Assembly (NCBI GenBank): GCA_021904315.1
Contig: CM038919.1
Coordinates: forward strand, 5,022,001-5,086,000
Direction: 5' to 3'
DNA from: Sphagnum magellanicum
Lineage: Eukaryota; Streptophyta; Sphagnopsida; Sphagnales; Sphagnaceae
DNA: 64,000 nucleotides
A program made the translations under genes and the position numbers. The notes under the pieces were generated by a model. It did no database searches. It was not told where the DNA came from and saw only the letters and a list, made by a program, of their open reading frames with translations. Each line of letters begins with the position of its first letter. The first letter of the stretch is position 1. Positions 1 to 12,127 of the stretch are shown here, piece after piece.

Positions 1-329
1 ATTGGGTCCACAACAGATTGGTCAGCCTTTCAGTGTATACCAGCCTCCATGAAGTCACAAGAATCTTGTAGTAAAGATCAGTTGGTAGTTGCTACCCAAT
101 GATCTGCAGAAGGTTTTTTTCTAGTCAGATCAGCTGCTGATCGGCTAGGTTTTGACACCACAAGACTTCACACAATTTGCTTGCTATATTTGCAGTGCAA
201 ATGTGACAAAGATCTAGAACATAGTCCTGAAGCTAAGCCCAAACTGGGTCATGCAGTTTCTAGCAAAGCATAGTACTTACCTGGATTGTATATAGATTGA
301 GAATGAGAAAAGAGATTGGAGTCTTGATC
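1..329. other. Non-coding flank downstream of the proline-rich gene
   Basis: No open frame of note is seen. On the minus strand a strong splice-donor-like site, CCAG/GTAAGTAC, lies near 275-285, about 45 bases past the stop of the proline-rich gene. It may start a 3' UTR intron whose acceptor lies outside the window. Confidence 0.4.
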
Positions 330-623
330 TTAGTAGCCACCAGCGCCAGGAGGTGGTGGAGGTGGAGAGTAAAGCACAGGAGAGGGAGGAGGTGGAGAGG
401 GAACCACTTTGGGGTGTGGTTTTGGAATGGGGGCCGCTACTGGTGCGATCTTAGCATGAGTTGTTGGTGCAGCTACTGGAGCGATCTTCACCGTTGGAGG
501 CTTCGAATGCTCCTTGGCGCCAGGCAAGGGACGTCCCTCCACGAATCCAGAGCTAGTCACGATGGCAACCACCACCATCAAGATCAATGCCACACATTGC
601 ACTCCTGTTATAACAGTTTTCAT
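330..623 (-). CDS. Small secreted proline-rich protein
   Basis: A 97-residue protein of unknown specific function. Residues 1-30 look like a signal peptide: a hydrophobic stretch (VALILMVVVAIVTSSG) followed by a small-residue cleavage region near VEG/RPL. The mature part is rich in Pro, Ala, Lys and Val. It holds the octapeptide KIAPVAAP twice (about residues 46-53 and 58-65), then two extensin-like SPPPP blocks, and ends in GAGGY. The Pro blocks suggest hydroxylation, glycosylation and a cell-wall location, which is inference from extensin-like and arabinogalactan proteins. I looked for known plant peptide-hormone motifs (PSY, CEP, IDA, PIP) and saw none. The ATG at 621-623 is the first in frame. 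The ORF on the opposite strand here is a shadow. A short secreted ORF could still be a chance or lineage-specific gene. Confidence 0.6.
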   Translation of the reverse strand: MKTVITGVQCVALILMVVVAIVTSSGFVEGRPLPGAKEHSKPPTVKIAPVAAPTTHAKIAPVAAPIPKPHPKVVPSPPPPSPVLYSPPPPPPGAGGY

Positions 624-873
624 CTTGCCCTCTAGAGTCGTCTTTCTCTATCAAGAATAACACTCAAGATCCAGCAGCTCAGCTCTGGTTCCAAAGTATG
701 TCCAAAACAAAACTTAGCTAGCAGTTTGTGATGGATCACACTAGCTGCACCTCTGTGGACTGAAATTTTCAGATGCTGCAAATTAGATCAATGAGCCCTA
801 ACTAGATCACAAAGTTCTTGACTGAGACTTTGCTGTACTGCTGCTTGACAAGAGATGAAGCATGGGAGATGAG

Positions 874-885
874 TAGTTATAGTAG
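874..885 (-). promoter_or_regulatory. TATA-like box of the proline-rich gene
   Basis: The minus strand reads TACTATAACTAC, about 250 bases upstream of the ATG at 623. This would leave a 5' UTR of roughly 220 bases. It is only a weak match in AT-rich DNA. Confidence 0.25.
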
Positions 886-2990
886 AAGCAGCTAGCTGCA
901 CAACTGTGAAGAGCTGGCAGACATTGCGGGGGGGGGGGAACACCATCACCGCCTCACTTCATCACCACTGCTGCAGGGACTAAACAAGAAGTCTACTACT
1001 AAAGCTGGCAAGGAAGCAAGGAGGGGCCCCACAACACAGTGGCTCAAGAGTGGTAACAGTCTAGAATAGTGCAGTAAAAACTACAAAAGACTTGGGGCTA
1101 TGACTGCATTAAGAAAGGATCGAGGAAGGCTGCACAGATTAGAGCTGGCCAGCACCAACAAGATCGTCACAATACCAAGTAGTACCAAGTTAGGCACTTT
1201 GCTCCCTAATGTTTTATTAAGTAATGGAAAAAGTCTATTAGGCAAAATGGATTTGGAGTCTGAGTGAAATTAGGCATTTGGGTTTTTTCTTTTTCTTGAA
1301 TTAGGCTAATTTACGGAGGATGGGTGGAAATCAACAGATGGGATTTCAAGTTTTAGGGTGCACATCTACTTGAATTTGTCATCAGTGTTCTAAGGGTATG
1401 AGGAAGAGAGTTTTCAAGCATTAGGATTGTCAAGTATCACATATGGTCCTCCTCCTATTTTGTTTAAGTTTTCAAGAGTTGTGCCCACATGGAATTATTT
1501 CTTGTAGAGATGTTTTAGGATTCATGCTTAAGATGTCAATGTGCACTATTCATGCTTTTTTCCTCACTTGAAACAATTGTAGCTTATTAAGGTTTTTGTG
1601 AAATTTTTGAGAAATTAGGCAATTTCTTGGCATACGTTTTTAGAGAAATTGGCACAACAATAAGCACAGAGATGAGAAATTATTAGGCACTTTGCCTTCA
1701 CTTTAATTTCAACCTAACTTGGGAGGGCAGGTACCATATATGTCTTTGCCCACCTTCAGTGTGTAACATATTAGTCTTCCAGTAAACCATGAGATTAAAA
1801 ACTCTGACTTCATCTGAAACTTTATCACCATCTCTGCATATGACACCATCCATCAGGCCCCTGGCACCTAACAGCTGCCCTGTTTCTCTAGCAGATTGAT
1901 TCTTCCTGCCTTGGATTTTGGCTGCTTGATCTGCTACAAACTTGGCAAGCCTTGTGTTATTACATGCTTCTGCTTTTGGAAGTCTAAAGGCTTTCATGAG
2001 AGCTTTCCCTCTGGATAAAGGCTTTCCCTAAGGGCTTTCCCTCTGGCAGGTAAATTTTTTTTTTGGTGGGTTATTCTCTCTAATTTTCTGTAATAATTTA
2101 AAAGCTTTACATAGACTGGAATTGGTGACATCTGAGCTATTACAATATGAAAAAAGAGGACCTATTTGGCAGCCTCAAATTTGGTTTTAGAAAACTGAGG
2201 CTACACAAAGAGGAGGTTGGGCAGAAGTTGGGCCGCGTATACAGAAAACTTCAGTACCAGTCATGAGGAGAGGCACCAGGCTTGCAGTGCATGAGCTCAA
2301 TTGTTTAATTGTTTGTCAGTTGTGGTTGTTGTCCTCCACTTCATTCCCAAGGAATCATGGAGAACCAGCTGGTATTCAGAGGTCAATTCATTTTCATAGA
2401 ATAATTTAGCCACAAATATTTTATGAGTTCAAATCACATATATGAAGTCTGGAGTGACTAAATTATCTGGTTAAAATATATGCATGTATACATACCACAA
2501 ACTTGCATATACATATACTTGTTTTTCATAATTTGTAGGTTCTAAAGAAAATCAGAATTACAAATCACTCTGTGTGTGTATATATATATATCCTCTTTGT
2601 TCATATATAATTCCTATATATCAGAGTAGAAGGACAGCTTCAACATATGTCTGTCAAATAAATAATTAAATCTAAAGATTCCATGTCAAAAAATAATATC
2701 CGGTCCAATAGTTTCTCTATTTTCTTTCACAGAATTTTCTTCTTTGAAAAATTCCAATTTTTTTACAAATAATTTAATTAGTGTTGAAGCTGCCACAGTA
2801 TTATGGTATTCGTATTTATATCTTTAACTATAAGAGATAAAATTATAGTAAGGTCAGGACTTGATAGTTCTCAGTTTTTGGGAAGCTGGCTCTTACCAGT
2901 TCTTCTAGCTGAAGCTGATATCTTTGTTCCATTGTTATGCAGGAACTGATCATAGGTACTAACAAATAAAAATCCTTTTGGTTATGAGTT
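886..2990. other. Intergenic, no supported gene
   Basis: A G-run of ten bases lies near 929-938 and a TG/TA microsatellite near 2571-2592. A 99-codon open frame (1698-1997, minus) has no motif I recognise and no clear splice context. I see no transposon domain or RNA gene. Confidence 0.5.
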
Positions 2991-2992
2991 TT

Positions 2993-3523
2993 GACCAGGG
3001 TTGGGTGATTATTGGAAACAGGACCAGATGGTTATCAGGGTGGGTCTGAGGATTCATAACCAAGGTTTCTCAAAAGAATCAAAAATCCAGTTCTGGTATA
3101 AAACCATTGTTTTGAAAAATCAAATAACTAGCCATAAAACTGCCCCTTCATTGTGGATTCTTTCATAGAAACTGCCAGTTCTTTAAGGTTTCCGAACCAA
3201 GAGTTCTTTTGATTTTGTTGGGCCTATCACATTGGATCCAACTTTTGGAAGTTTTACCTTATTAGAATCAGTTTCGTATTAAACGAATTGGTTTTTTTTT
3301 TATGAAAGTGTTTAGACTGTTTAGATTGGAATGGATTTTTTTGGTATTTAGAGTGTGGACACAATAGGTAGATGTACAACATCTTATCTATTGGCACGGC
3401 CAGAGTGTTTGTGAGGCCTTGTTTTCTCAAGGAACCAAAACTGGCAGTTCTCCTATTCTGAAATAATTGAAAACCCCAACTAGCAGTTCTTTACATATTC
3501 AAATAACCGCACAACACTGGTTA
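2993..3523. repeat. ACCAGTGTTG-bounded repeat, copy a
   Basis: The left end (GACCAGGGTTGGGTGATTAT) and the inverted right end (AACCAGTGTTGTGCGGTTAT when complemented) match at most positions, giving imperfect terminal inverted repeats of about 20 bases on a 530 bp unit. The inside is non-coding, rich in 'ccagttctgg'-like words. Related pieces occur at 4200, 17300, 18970, 45835 and 63920. A small non-autonomous DNA transposon is the likeliest explanation. I could not define a target-site duplication. Confidence 0.5.
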
Positions 3524-4199
3524 TGATGACAAACATTGCAAGTAATATTGAATTTAATAAGTTCTTTGGAACCATGCAAGCGATACCTTGGGTGCACCCA
3601 CAATTACACTACATTGGCACCGCCATGGGGAAAGGCCCCCCAACAAAGTTAGTTCGCTTCTAGGAATATAATTGTCACATCGTAAATACTAAATCAGTGT
3701 CTCCAACTTTTACATTTCCAGGGTTAAATACAACATCTCAGAGGCCTCACCCAAGAAGATGAAGGTACCAGTGAAATGCTGGTTAGTGTTTCTTTGACAA
3801 TTTTGTGATGTTGCTTAAGTGGCAACTATCCAAAAGTATATTTGACCAAATTTGATGATACTCAAAATATGAAAGTAAAAAACCTTAAGCACACTTTCAT
3901 AATTCAAGCAAATTGTGTGGATTTTTGGTGATTTTCTAAAATAAAATTTTTGGCAAGTGTATTTTTTCAAAAAAAAATTTCAAAAAAAGAGAAACTGTGA
4001 TCGAATATTCTTTTTCCAATTAATATTCTTTTCACAAAAAGAAGAAAAATTCCCAAAAAAATTCTCACTGGTCCTGCCTCATTCTGGCTGCAAGGGATGA
4101 CATTAAACACCCACTGAACTCCAAGCGTTTAAAACTAGCTGCTAATAAACACTAACAGCTGCAAGATAAATTACAAATCCCCAGCTGAGTTTAATCTTG

Positions 4200-4330
4200 A
4201 GTATTGACCAGTGTTGGCTGGTTATAGAGTTTTGACCTGGTTATCAAACTGGTTAGTAATAACCTACCAGCTGGTCATTGATTTCTTATACAACTGGTTG
4301 GATTTATAATGTCTCGGTATTAAAATTTCA
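4200..4330. repeat. ACCAGTGTTG-family repeat, fragment b
   Basis: The segment starts with TTGACCAGTGTTGGCTGGTT, close to the left end of the copy at 2993. It continues with further 'ctggttat' words, then loses similarity. Confidence 0.4.
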
Positions 4331-4870
4331 AAAATCTAATAACCTACCTGGACAAACAAAAACTTTCAATATTTTTTTGTGACTTGGAAATTTGATGCAG
4401 CATTATTTCAGAATACAATTATAAATATATCTAGTATTCTGGCAACAAAATAAACCAACCCCAAATTGCCCAATCATTTTGACATCACAAGGCAAAAAAA
4501 AAAAAAAAAAACAGCTGTTCACAAGCTGACACATGATGGGAGTGATTTTACTCTAAGTTGGAGACTTTTTAGGTGAAGCTTCTGTCTGCCATTTCTACAT
4601 CATTTTACACAGGATATGCACAGCTAACCACTGCTTTCTGCTGACACAGGTATTCATTAGAGACACAAGGGTAGTAAGGGATGTGGGGTTGAAGAATTGG
4701 GAAGCATGCATGACAGTCCTTACCTTTGTGTGGCTAAGGAAGGATACCTAGTTTTATCTAGTTCAAGTTTTGGTTAAAATTAAGTGAGCAAGACTGTGAT
4801 TGTAGTTTGTAAATTTGACAGAGCCCAAATGCTGACCAGACCAAGCCAAGAGAGTGTGAGCAAAAGGTTC

Positions 4871-4930
4871 GGATGACCTTACTAGGCTCTCAAGCTGGAA
4901 GGATGACCTTACTAGGCTCTCAAGCTGGAA
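4871..4930. repeat. Perfect 30 bp tandem duplication
   Basis: Two identical 30-base units abut at 4871-4900 and 4901-4930, each beginning GGATGACCTTACTAGG. The absence of any difference suggests a recent duplication. Thirty is a multiple of three, so the overlapping open frame repeats a ten-residue block, but I see no evidence that this frame is a gene. Confidence 0.9.
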
Positions 4931-5891
4931 AAAGAGACGCTCTCAACACACTGATTTGCACCAGGTTCCAGATGAAGCTGTGGAAGTCAGAGACATGTGG
5001 AGCACACAATATTATGTCCTTGCTCATCACTACAGCTGATGAGTATGGTAGAAGTTGTTCCACTCATTTCAACCAACCCTCTCAATTGAACCATCAGCTT
5101 TTGCCAGTGACAACTTATTAAGTTTCTGGACAGATGGTGAAGAGTTAGTAAAAAGACCAATAATTCATTGGAGTGATATGATCTGCTGAATGTTTGACTA
5201 CCCATATGATCTAAATCATCTAATCATCAAGTGTGCATTAGATACTGGGGATCAGCCCTTTTATCAATTGGCAAAATTTTGTCAAAAAGTGAAATCAAAA
5301 ATTGAAAATTCCAAAATGAACTGATTTTGAAGGTTTTGAATCTCCAGAAGTCAAGTAAATTTGACTTAAATCTTCATTTTTCTATAATTGGTTTTCAGTG
5401 TGTAGCCAAAAATACAAAACGATCATTTAAGATTTGTACCTCATATCTGGTTTGCTGGATTTAGACTTAGCTAAGTCTTCTAGGGATGCTTGCCACTTTT
5501 TCTACATCTTCCTGTTGGATGATTGCTGTTTTGGCTACAAACATAAAATCCTAAAAGAACTAGTGCTAGGTATCATTCCACATATGTACCCAACCTGTGA
5601 TCATACTTCCAGGATCAAACTCGTTGTTTGACATATTGGCTGCAAAATGTTTTCTTTTGGCAAATTTTTGCATTGTGGTGACAAATGTTTTTTAAAAAAA
5701 TTCTGTTCTTAGTCTAAAGTTGAAAAAAAATTTGCTTAGAAAATTAAAAGAATCGCTCATCTTTCAAAACCACAAAATGGAAGGAAAAAAACCCTTATTG
5801 CCTCCATGTTATGTACCAAACCTTTCAATTAGATTGAGTTACCTATCAGCTAGGCTGGCTCAAATACTAGGAGTGTGGGGCCAAGGCCTTG

Positions 5892-7047
5892 TGTCATGTC
5901 CTTTCTTACTTGTCAACTTGCATTCCACCCATCACTTTAAGCTCTTTGTGTTGCATCCTTAGCTCCTAGCTACTTGCACACCCCATGACACACTTAGTTG
6001 GTCCCAATTTCCCGACCACTTAGGATGGACTTAGACTCTCTACCTAAACTCGCCAAACTTGCTAATGAGACTAAGTCCTAGTGTAACTTGGAGCCACCCA
6101 AAAAGCCTACCGCTCTTGGGGCCCCCTTGCAACCAACTCCTAGAGTCAACCCAAAGGGCTAAAACCAAGACAACATCAAGTTGCCCTAGGGCCCCTTTGG
6201 AATCAAATCCATGAGCTAGTCCAAAAGGGACTCAAACTAGGACAACACCAAGTTGTCCTAAGGCCAACCCTTTCTTGGCAACCTTGAATATTTAAAGGGA
6301 TAGCTCCTAATCATCCTAAGTGCTTTAATGGGCAAACCCCTTTCAGTCAACCCATGACGACATTCAATCATTCGTTGAAGGTTTTAAGCGGATAGTGCCC
6401 TACATTATAATTTTGAAGACAATCTTTAGTTGTCCTCTTAGCTAACACAAGCCCAAACTTGTTGCCTTAGCCAACTCAAATTTTTAAGCTTAGGTTCCAT
6501 CCGATTCTTAAAAAAGCTAAACTTCGCAGAACCATTTTTAGGTGTAATCACAGTAATAAAAGCCACAACAAATGTAACACATGTTTAGTTTGTCATGTTT
6601 AAAAATGATACTTTACTTTGGTGTTGAAAGTATAAGATTATTTTATATAGTAAAGTTCATAATATATCATTGGAACTTGTGAATTAATTTGAAAAATATT
6701 TAATGAATAAAAAACATTCAAAAGCACTCATTAAACATTATACTGCATTTTTTTAGCACTAAAAAAACTTATAAATAGATTTCAAAAGTTTTTAAAATTA
6801 CATATATTTGAAATCTTTTACATAAACCTTGACATAATAATATTTTAAAAAATTAAAAAATTTGAAAAATTTTGATATTTTATAAAAGAACATTCTAAAA
6901 AACATTTTTCCAAAAGTAGTCCCAAAAGCATGCAGGTACAACTCATGTGATCTTGTTTACACCCCTATTGCCTTAATGTCCCACTAAAGTGATATCAATA
7001 TGAGGCTCACTCTACTTAAGACATATTTTAAGTGGAAGGGCATGTCA
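5892..7047 (+). mobile_element. LTR-like repeat, left copy of a degenerate pair
   Basis: This repeat begins TGTCATGTCC and ends GGGCATGTCA, the TG...CA form common in plant Ty3/gypsy-type LTRs. A second copy in the same orientation lies at about 9259-9985. Aligned by eye, the two share long collinear blocks but differ at many positions, so the insertion looks old. The left copy is longer because an unrelated small element sits at 6541-6963. The roughly 2.2 kb between the copies shows no gag or pol domain, so this looks like a broken, non-autonomous (LARD- or TRIM-like) fossil. The family assignment is inferred from the ends only. Confidence 0.55.
6541..6963. mobile_element. MITE-like insertion inside the left LTR-like repeat
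   Basis: The segment starts GGTGTAATCAC and ends GTTTACACC, giving short imperfect terminal inverted repeats (GGTGTAA/TTTACACC). It is very AT-rich, has no coding capacity, and is absent from the matching position of the copy at 9259-9985. That makes it a small non-autonomous DNA element inserted after the two repeats formed. A clear target-site duplication could not be read. Confidence 0.5.
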
Positions 7048-9258
7048 TTCACTGACCCCACCTTCAAAAGGTTTACATCCTTGTACACAATTTGAATAAC
7101 ATGGCGTTCTTGTCATGGCAAATCCATCCCATGATTTAACCTTACACTAGATTCATTCCACATGCATAAAAATAAGTAATGAAGTATGTTGCAATTCTTG
7201 CAATGAGACCAAATGAATACTTATTTTAACTAAACTAGTTTGATATTCAACTTTTAAACTAACTAATTTATCTACTAACCTAATTATGATTTTGAACTTA
7301 GAAATTCCTTTCAAAACATCAATATGGTAAGCGTTTAAAAAGGTGTTGCCTAAAATAACTTCAATGCCATCCAACATGCAAACCATGAACCTCTCGAAAA
7401 TTTTGTTTTGTTGCATTCCAAAACAACCCCCAACACCATTTCGGTTGCTGGTGTTACAACTCCTTGTGCTAGCTAAATTTTAATGGGTTTGGCCACCTTT
7501 ATGGTCCCCCATCCAAGTTGTATTTGCACACTTGAATTCATGAACAAATGTCGCAACCTTACTTTGAAAGAGTGTGAGGATGAAACTCACACTCCCAAAG
7601 TTGGGACTTGGGAGTCCTCCAAAATTCCCGAAATTTCAGAATTCGATTGCAAGGGTCAAAACACCTTGCATTGGGGTGTTCTTTATACCATTAGAAAGCT
7701 ATCGAAGTGTAAATGTTGAAAATGGCCTCATATGGGCCATTTGGATATCTGTAGCACAAGTTATGGAAAAAAGAAGGGTCGCCAGTTTGACTCCCGACCA
7801 CTAAAAGTTGGGAATCGACCCGACCTTGGTGTGTACATGTGGAGTGCAATACACCGTTGGAAAGCTCTCAAGGAGAGCTACAAGTTTGCTTTAGACCTCA
7901 TCTCAATTAGAGGTTTGAGCAAAGAGTTATGACCTCACAAAGTTCCAGGAGTCCAAACTAGGATAATTTCGGGACTCCTCTTTGGGAGTCCCGGGACAAA
8001 AAGTCATTTGGATGTGGGTGATGTGGAGAGGTACAAAGTATACTATGTGGGGGAAGGTGGTGGCTTCCCCTGAGTCTAGGCCGTGGTGAGTCATGTGAGT
8101 CTAGAGTTGTCCGCGGCTTGTCCCAGCACCAATGGTGTTCCAGAAAGTGAACTAAATAACTTGTTGGTTTGTTTGATGCAGGTTCGAGCAAGTAACTAAA
8201 GTTTGTCACTCTTCCTAGTCCCATCCCGAAGCTTCAGCACGCCCCCCCTACCTTTTTTAGTGCTGAAAATTGGGAGCGTGCCCCAAGTTCCTCACAATTC
8301 TATTGTGTGAGTAACCTAGACCTATCTTGGGTCTAATTAGGGATTTGGGAGCGGGTCAACAAATGTGTGGCTCCTAAATCCAAAAGACACAACAACTCAT
8401 TAATTCATACCCTAAATTTAAACAACATCAAGTCAAACCTTAACTTAGCCACATTTGTTTTTGTAATAAATCCGCCCTACTTTTTTATAATCCTTAGAAA
8501 AATGTCCCAACTCTTTGTAGTTGAAATAACAAACTTACACGATGTCTCGTGGCTTTTTTTTTGCAAGCGCCCTTTTGTCTTTAGTTGGGTTCTTATCCCA
8601 CTTTATCTTTTGGCCTTTTTTTGGGTCACTTGCACTTTGTGTTGCACTTCCAATACTCACCTTTGTGAGTTGTGACACTTGCGATGTCCCACCTTTCTAT
8701 GCATGGAGTCATCCTCCATGCATTCCACAACCTTCATCAATTTTCGACAAGTCACAGAGACCTCATTTTGTTACAATATGGCATTACAAACCCAAGGCTA
8801 CAAACCACAAAACAAGCCACTTATATGTGTATTCTTCCTTCATTGGAATGAAGTTCAACAAGGATGCAAAGGTTTGAACATATTTTCCCATTGTTCTTGA
8901 TCCATTTATTTGGTGTAAATTCAAGAGTTCTTAGAATTTGATTGTGGGGTGAACCTCTCATTCAACTTAACCTTAAACGCATTCCAAGGCAAGGTCACCG
9001 TCAATTCAACTCAACATCTTTATGCATCATCCACCATTCCAAGGCCATGGGATGTTCACATGGTCCAAATTCTCCTCTTCCTCTTTTTCACTTGACTTCG
9101 ATAAGTTGGAAAAGGATCAAACCATCTCCATAACCTAGATTTCTTCCTTCGAGCCTTCCCCTTGTCACGACATGAATGTTGAAGCACTAGTCAAACTAAA
9201 ATTGCTTCCTCCACCATGTCTTTGCTTGCCAAAACAAGTTTAAGCTCTCCTACCAAAT
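7048..9258. other. Interior between the two LTR-like repeats
   Basis: Non-coding. The central part (about 7640-8310) belongs to a separate dispersed repeat listed on its own. No reverse transcriptase, integrase, protease or gag-like motif is seen on either strand. A T-rich stretch around 8440-8650 creates overlapping open frames that look like composition artefacts. Confidence 0.45.
7640..8310 (+). mobile_element. Dispersed LTR-like repeat, copy A
   Basis: The block matches the reverse complement of 40375-41065 and, more weakly, 59880-60275. Shared landmarks in order are a gttatgg-type word, 'tttgactcccg', a 'gaaagctctcaaggagagct' type word, 'gggagtcccgggac', 'catttggatgt', 'agtatacta', and a late 'agtcccatcc..gcttcagcacg'. 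Pol-less repeats of this kind in plants are commonly LTR regions, and the agtatacta word may be promoter-like. Open frames in it are not genes. It is old and internally diverged. Confidence 0.5.
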
Positions 9259-9985
9259 ATAACACCCTTTCCTACTTGTCACTTCATGTTCCACATGCCA
9301 TGCCAAGCTCCTTGCATCACCTCCTTAGCTCCTAGTTACTTGTGCACCCCACAACACATTTGGTTAGTCCCAACGTCCCAACCACTTAGGACAAACTTAG
9401 ATTCTCTACATAGACTCATTAAACTCACTAATGAAACTAAGTATTAGTCTAACTTGGAGCCAATAGGAAAGCCTATTGCTCCTAGGACCCCTTTGGAACC
9501 AGCCCAAAGGGTTGAAACGAAGATGACATTAAGTTGCCCTGGGGCCATTTGGAACCAACTCCATGAGCTAGTTCAAAAGGGACTAAAACCAGGACAACAC
9601 CAAGTTGTCCTCAAGCAAACCCTCTCTTGGCTGATTCGAAGCTTTAGAAGTATAGCTCCCAGTCATTCCAAGTGTTTTAACAAACTAACCCCTTGGGGTC
9701 AACCTAGCACAAAACTTAATCATCCGTTGAAGGTTTTAAGAGTGTAGTGCCTCACATTATAATCTCAAAAACAACCCTAGTCATCATGTTGCCCGACACA
9801 AGCTCAAGCTCGCCACCTTAGCCAACTTGGACTCCCAAGCCCAAGTTCCATGTGACTCCTAAAAAAGTTGAAAGTCACCGAGTCATTTCTAGTTTCAGAC
9901 TCATATCACATTAGTGTCCCGCTAAGGTGGTCTTGATATGAGCCCTGCTGTGCTTAAGACATCTCTTAAGTGGAAGGGCATGTCA
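9259..9985 (+). mobile_element. LTR-like repeat, right copy of a degenerate pair
   Basis: Collinear with 5892-7047 once the insertion at 6541-6963 is set aside. Shared stretches include 'ccttagctcctag', 'aacttggagcca', 'gaccccttt'-type words, 'aggacaacaccaagttgtcct' in part, 'ggttttaag', and the end 'gtggaagggcatgtca'. The 97-codon open frame inside (9454-9747) is a product of this repeat and not a host gene. Confidence 0.55.
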
Positions 9986-12127
9986 CCTTGGCTTGGCGAG
10001 CAATTCCATTTTTCAGACTACAAAAATATAAGTTCTGCCTGGATCTTAATTCCCAGGTAGGAATTGGTTGCCTGACAATCACCAGAGCTGACTTTTCCAA
10101 CTATACACATAACTAGCTAATTTCCCATGGCTTATTAAATGCTCCGAAAGTGGTCCACAACAATTATGTCGAGTGATGAGACATTTGGTAAGAACAACAC
10201 ACATCCATCCATCCATAAATCCTTACATCCAGAAAGCACTTAGCCAAAATCCCCAGTGTTTTTGGAGGGCACCTTGTATCCACTAATGTGCCTCCTCTTT
10301 CTAGGAGGGAATGTTATGCATACTCTTTAAGAGTGGGTGGGATCTTGTACGCATAAGAACCATCCCCTCCTACACCATGTGATCTACATATGTTTAGGTT
10401 CATGATAATGTTAACCTCGTGCTTTCCTATGGTTGAAGCCCATGTACCCATGGAGGAAATTCCCATAATACAGTTCTGGGCTGTGCCCTCAAAATGTTGG
10501 GCTGAACTTGACAATGGCCTTGTCCTAGGCCCAGTGTTTAGGTAATGTCCCATAGTTTTACCCTCTTCTTTGTTGTGCTTGAAACATGGTTGAAATCACT
10601 AGATTGCATCAAGTTGTCTTCCTTTGAATCTGTGGCATTATCCCCAAGGAGTACCTTACCTATGACTGACATTCAGCACAAAATAATTCCCAAAAGGTCT
10701 AGCTGAGAAAAAGAGAAATTTTGATTGATATTTGTTGAAATTGTTCAGAATCAAACTCCCATTGGGTCACAATTAAAAATACACAACTAAATAAATATTC
10801 AGCAAAGAAGTGTGGAACAAGAGGAGAAAGATATCTGGATCTGGAACTCAATAATGTGAATCCCAGTGAGAAAAACTCGTTGCTGTTTTTGGACCAGATA
10901 GTTGTTTTGTTTGCTCAACAGAATATTGACTTTGATGATCCACTAAGGACTGACACCACGAGCTTCATTCAGTTTCTGAGTAGATTTCTGGAGATATGAC
11001 AAGGACTGTCCAGAGCTGTGCTTTCTTATGGATCTAGTGAGGTTGATTATGACACTGCAAGAAATCTGATTTTTGACTGAGACTGAGCTAAGTTTGTGAT
11101 TTGGGGCGCTCTTGTTTCGTGATTTTTTTCTGTTGATGAGCGTTTGTAATTCAATTTGTATTAGTTACTTGTCTTGGGTGTGGGTCCTCATGCATGACTA
11201 GTATACAGTTTCAACTAAAGTTCAAAATTGCATGTGGACCTCCACCATCTTCTTGCAGCTGGGTCATAGCTGGAACAGCAAAAAAATCATCAAGCATCTT
11301 TTACAGCCCAATTGCTAGGACTGAATAATCATGCCCTTGCAAATTGCTTAGAGTATGTTCAAAGCATGATTGTTACCTCATGCTAAATGCTAACTGTAAT
11401 TTTCAAAAACTCATTGCTCTCACAAGGGTCAGGACTTCCTGAATGCAATGGAAGATGATTACCACCAGTAGCTCAATGAGGGTGAGGAGACATTATGTTT
11501 TTTGATTAGTCTCTAAGCTCTTCTTCAGCATGGTGATTAGCACTTTTAATAACCATCAGATACAGCAGAACCTTAAACTGTAATTGTAATAGATCAAGCC
11601 AATCTAATTAAGCAACAAACAGGTTCCATACAAAAAGACAAGGCAGTGAGAGCCTGCTATGTCTTTGCAATGTGTACATCACACCCAACAATTTTGTAGG
11701 TGATGAAGTATTAATAGAGTCTTGAGAGTTGATTACATAATTTGAGAGCTAGTTTTTGTGAGCTGAAAGCTCTTGTTGTAATTTGGGAGATTTGGTTCAG
11801 TTGTTGTTACTTGTTCTATATGTGCCTGGCATGCTTTCAGCACTTGTTCCACCATCTGGATGCTACTACAATTTTTGCCTTTTTTTGTGGGCAAATTTTC
11901 ATTACTTGGCCAAAACAAATCCATTGCAACCCACATAGAAGATTTTTGTGAAAAAAAATTGCCAAAGTTGCCAGATTTTGAGGATTTTTTTTTCTGAAAC
12001 CATCGCATTTCGACAATAGGTTCCAACAGGTCACAAAAATATAGTAGGATATATATTTTTTCTACTTTCCTCTCTGACCTATAGCCAAATTTGGCTAATT
12101 CCTCTTGTGGATGATTGGTGTGGTTAC

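Larger units (their letters stand above)
3524..5891. other. Intergenic with repeat fragments
   Basis: This stretch holds a second fragment of the ACCAGTGTTG family (4200-4330), an A-run of about 19 bases near 4493-4511 and a 30 bp tandem duplication (4871-4930). Open frames of 65-82 codons here show no recognisable domain. Confidence 0.5.

Noticed and set aside
1698-1997. 99-codon open frame on the minus strand
   Set aside because: No recognisable domain, signal or splice context; length is within chance expectation for this amount of sequence.
8367-8877. Cys- and Phe-rich plus-strand frames of about 100 codons
   Set aside because: They sit in the non-coding interior between two LTR-like repeats and have no family motif.
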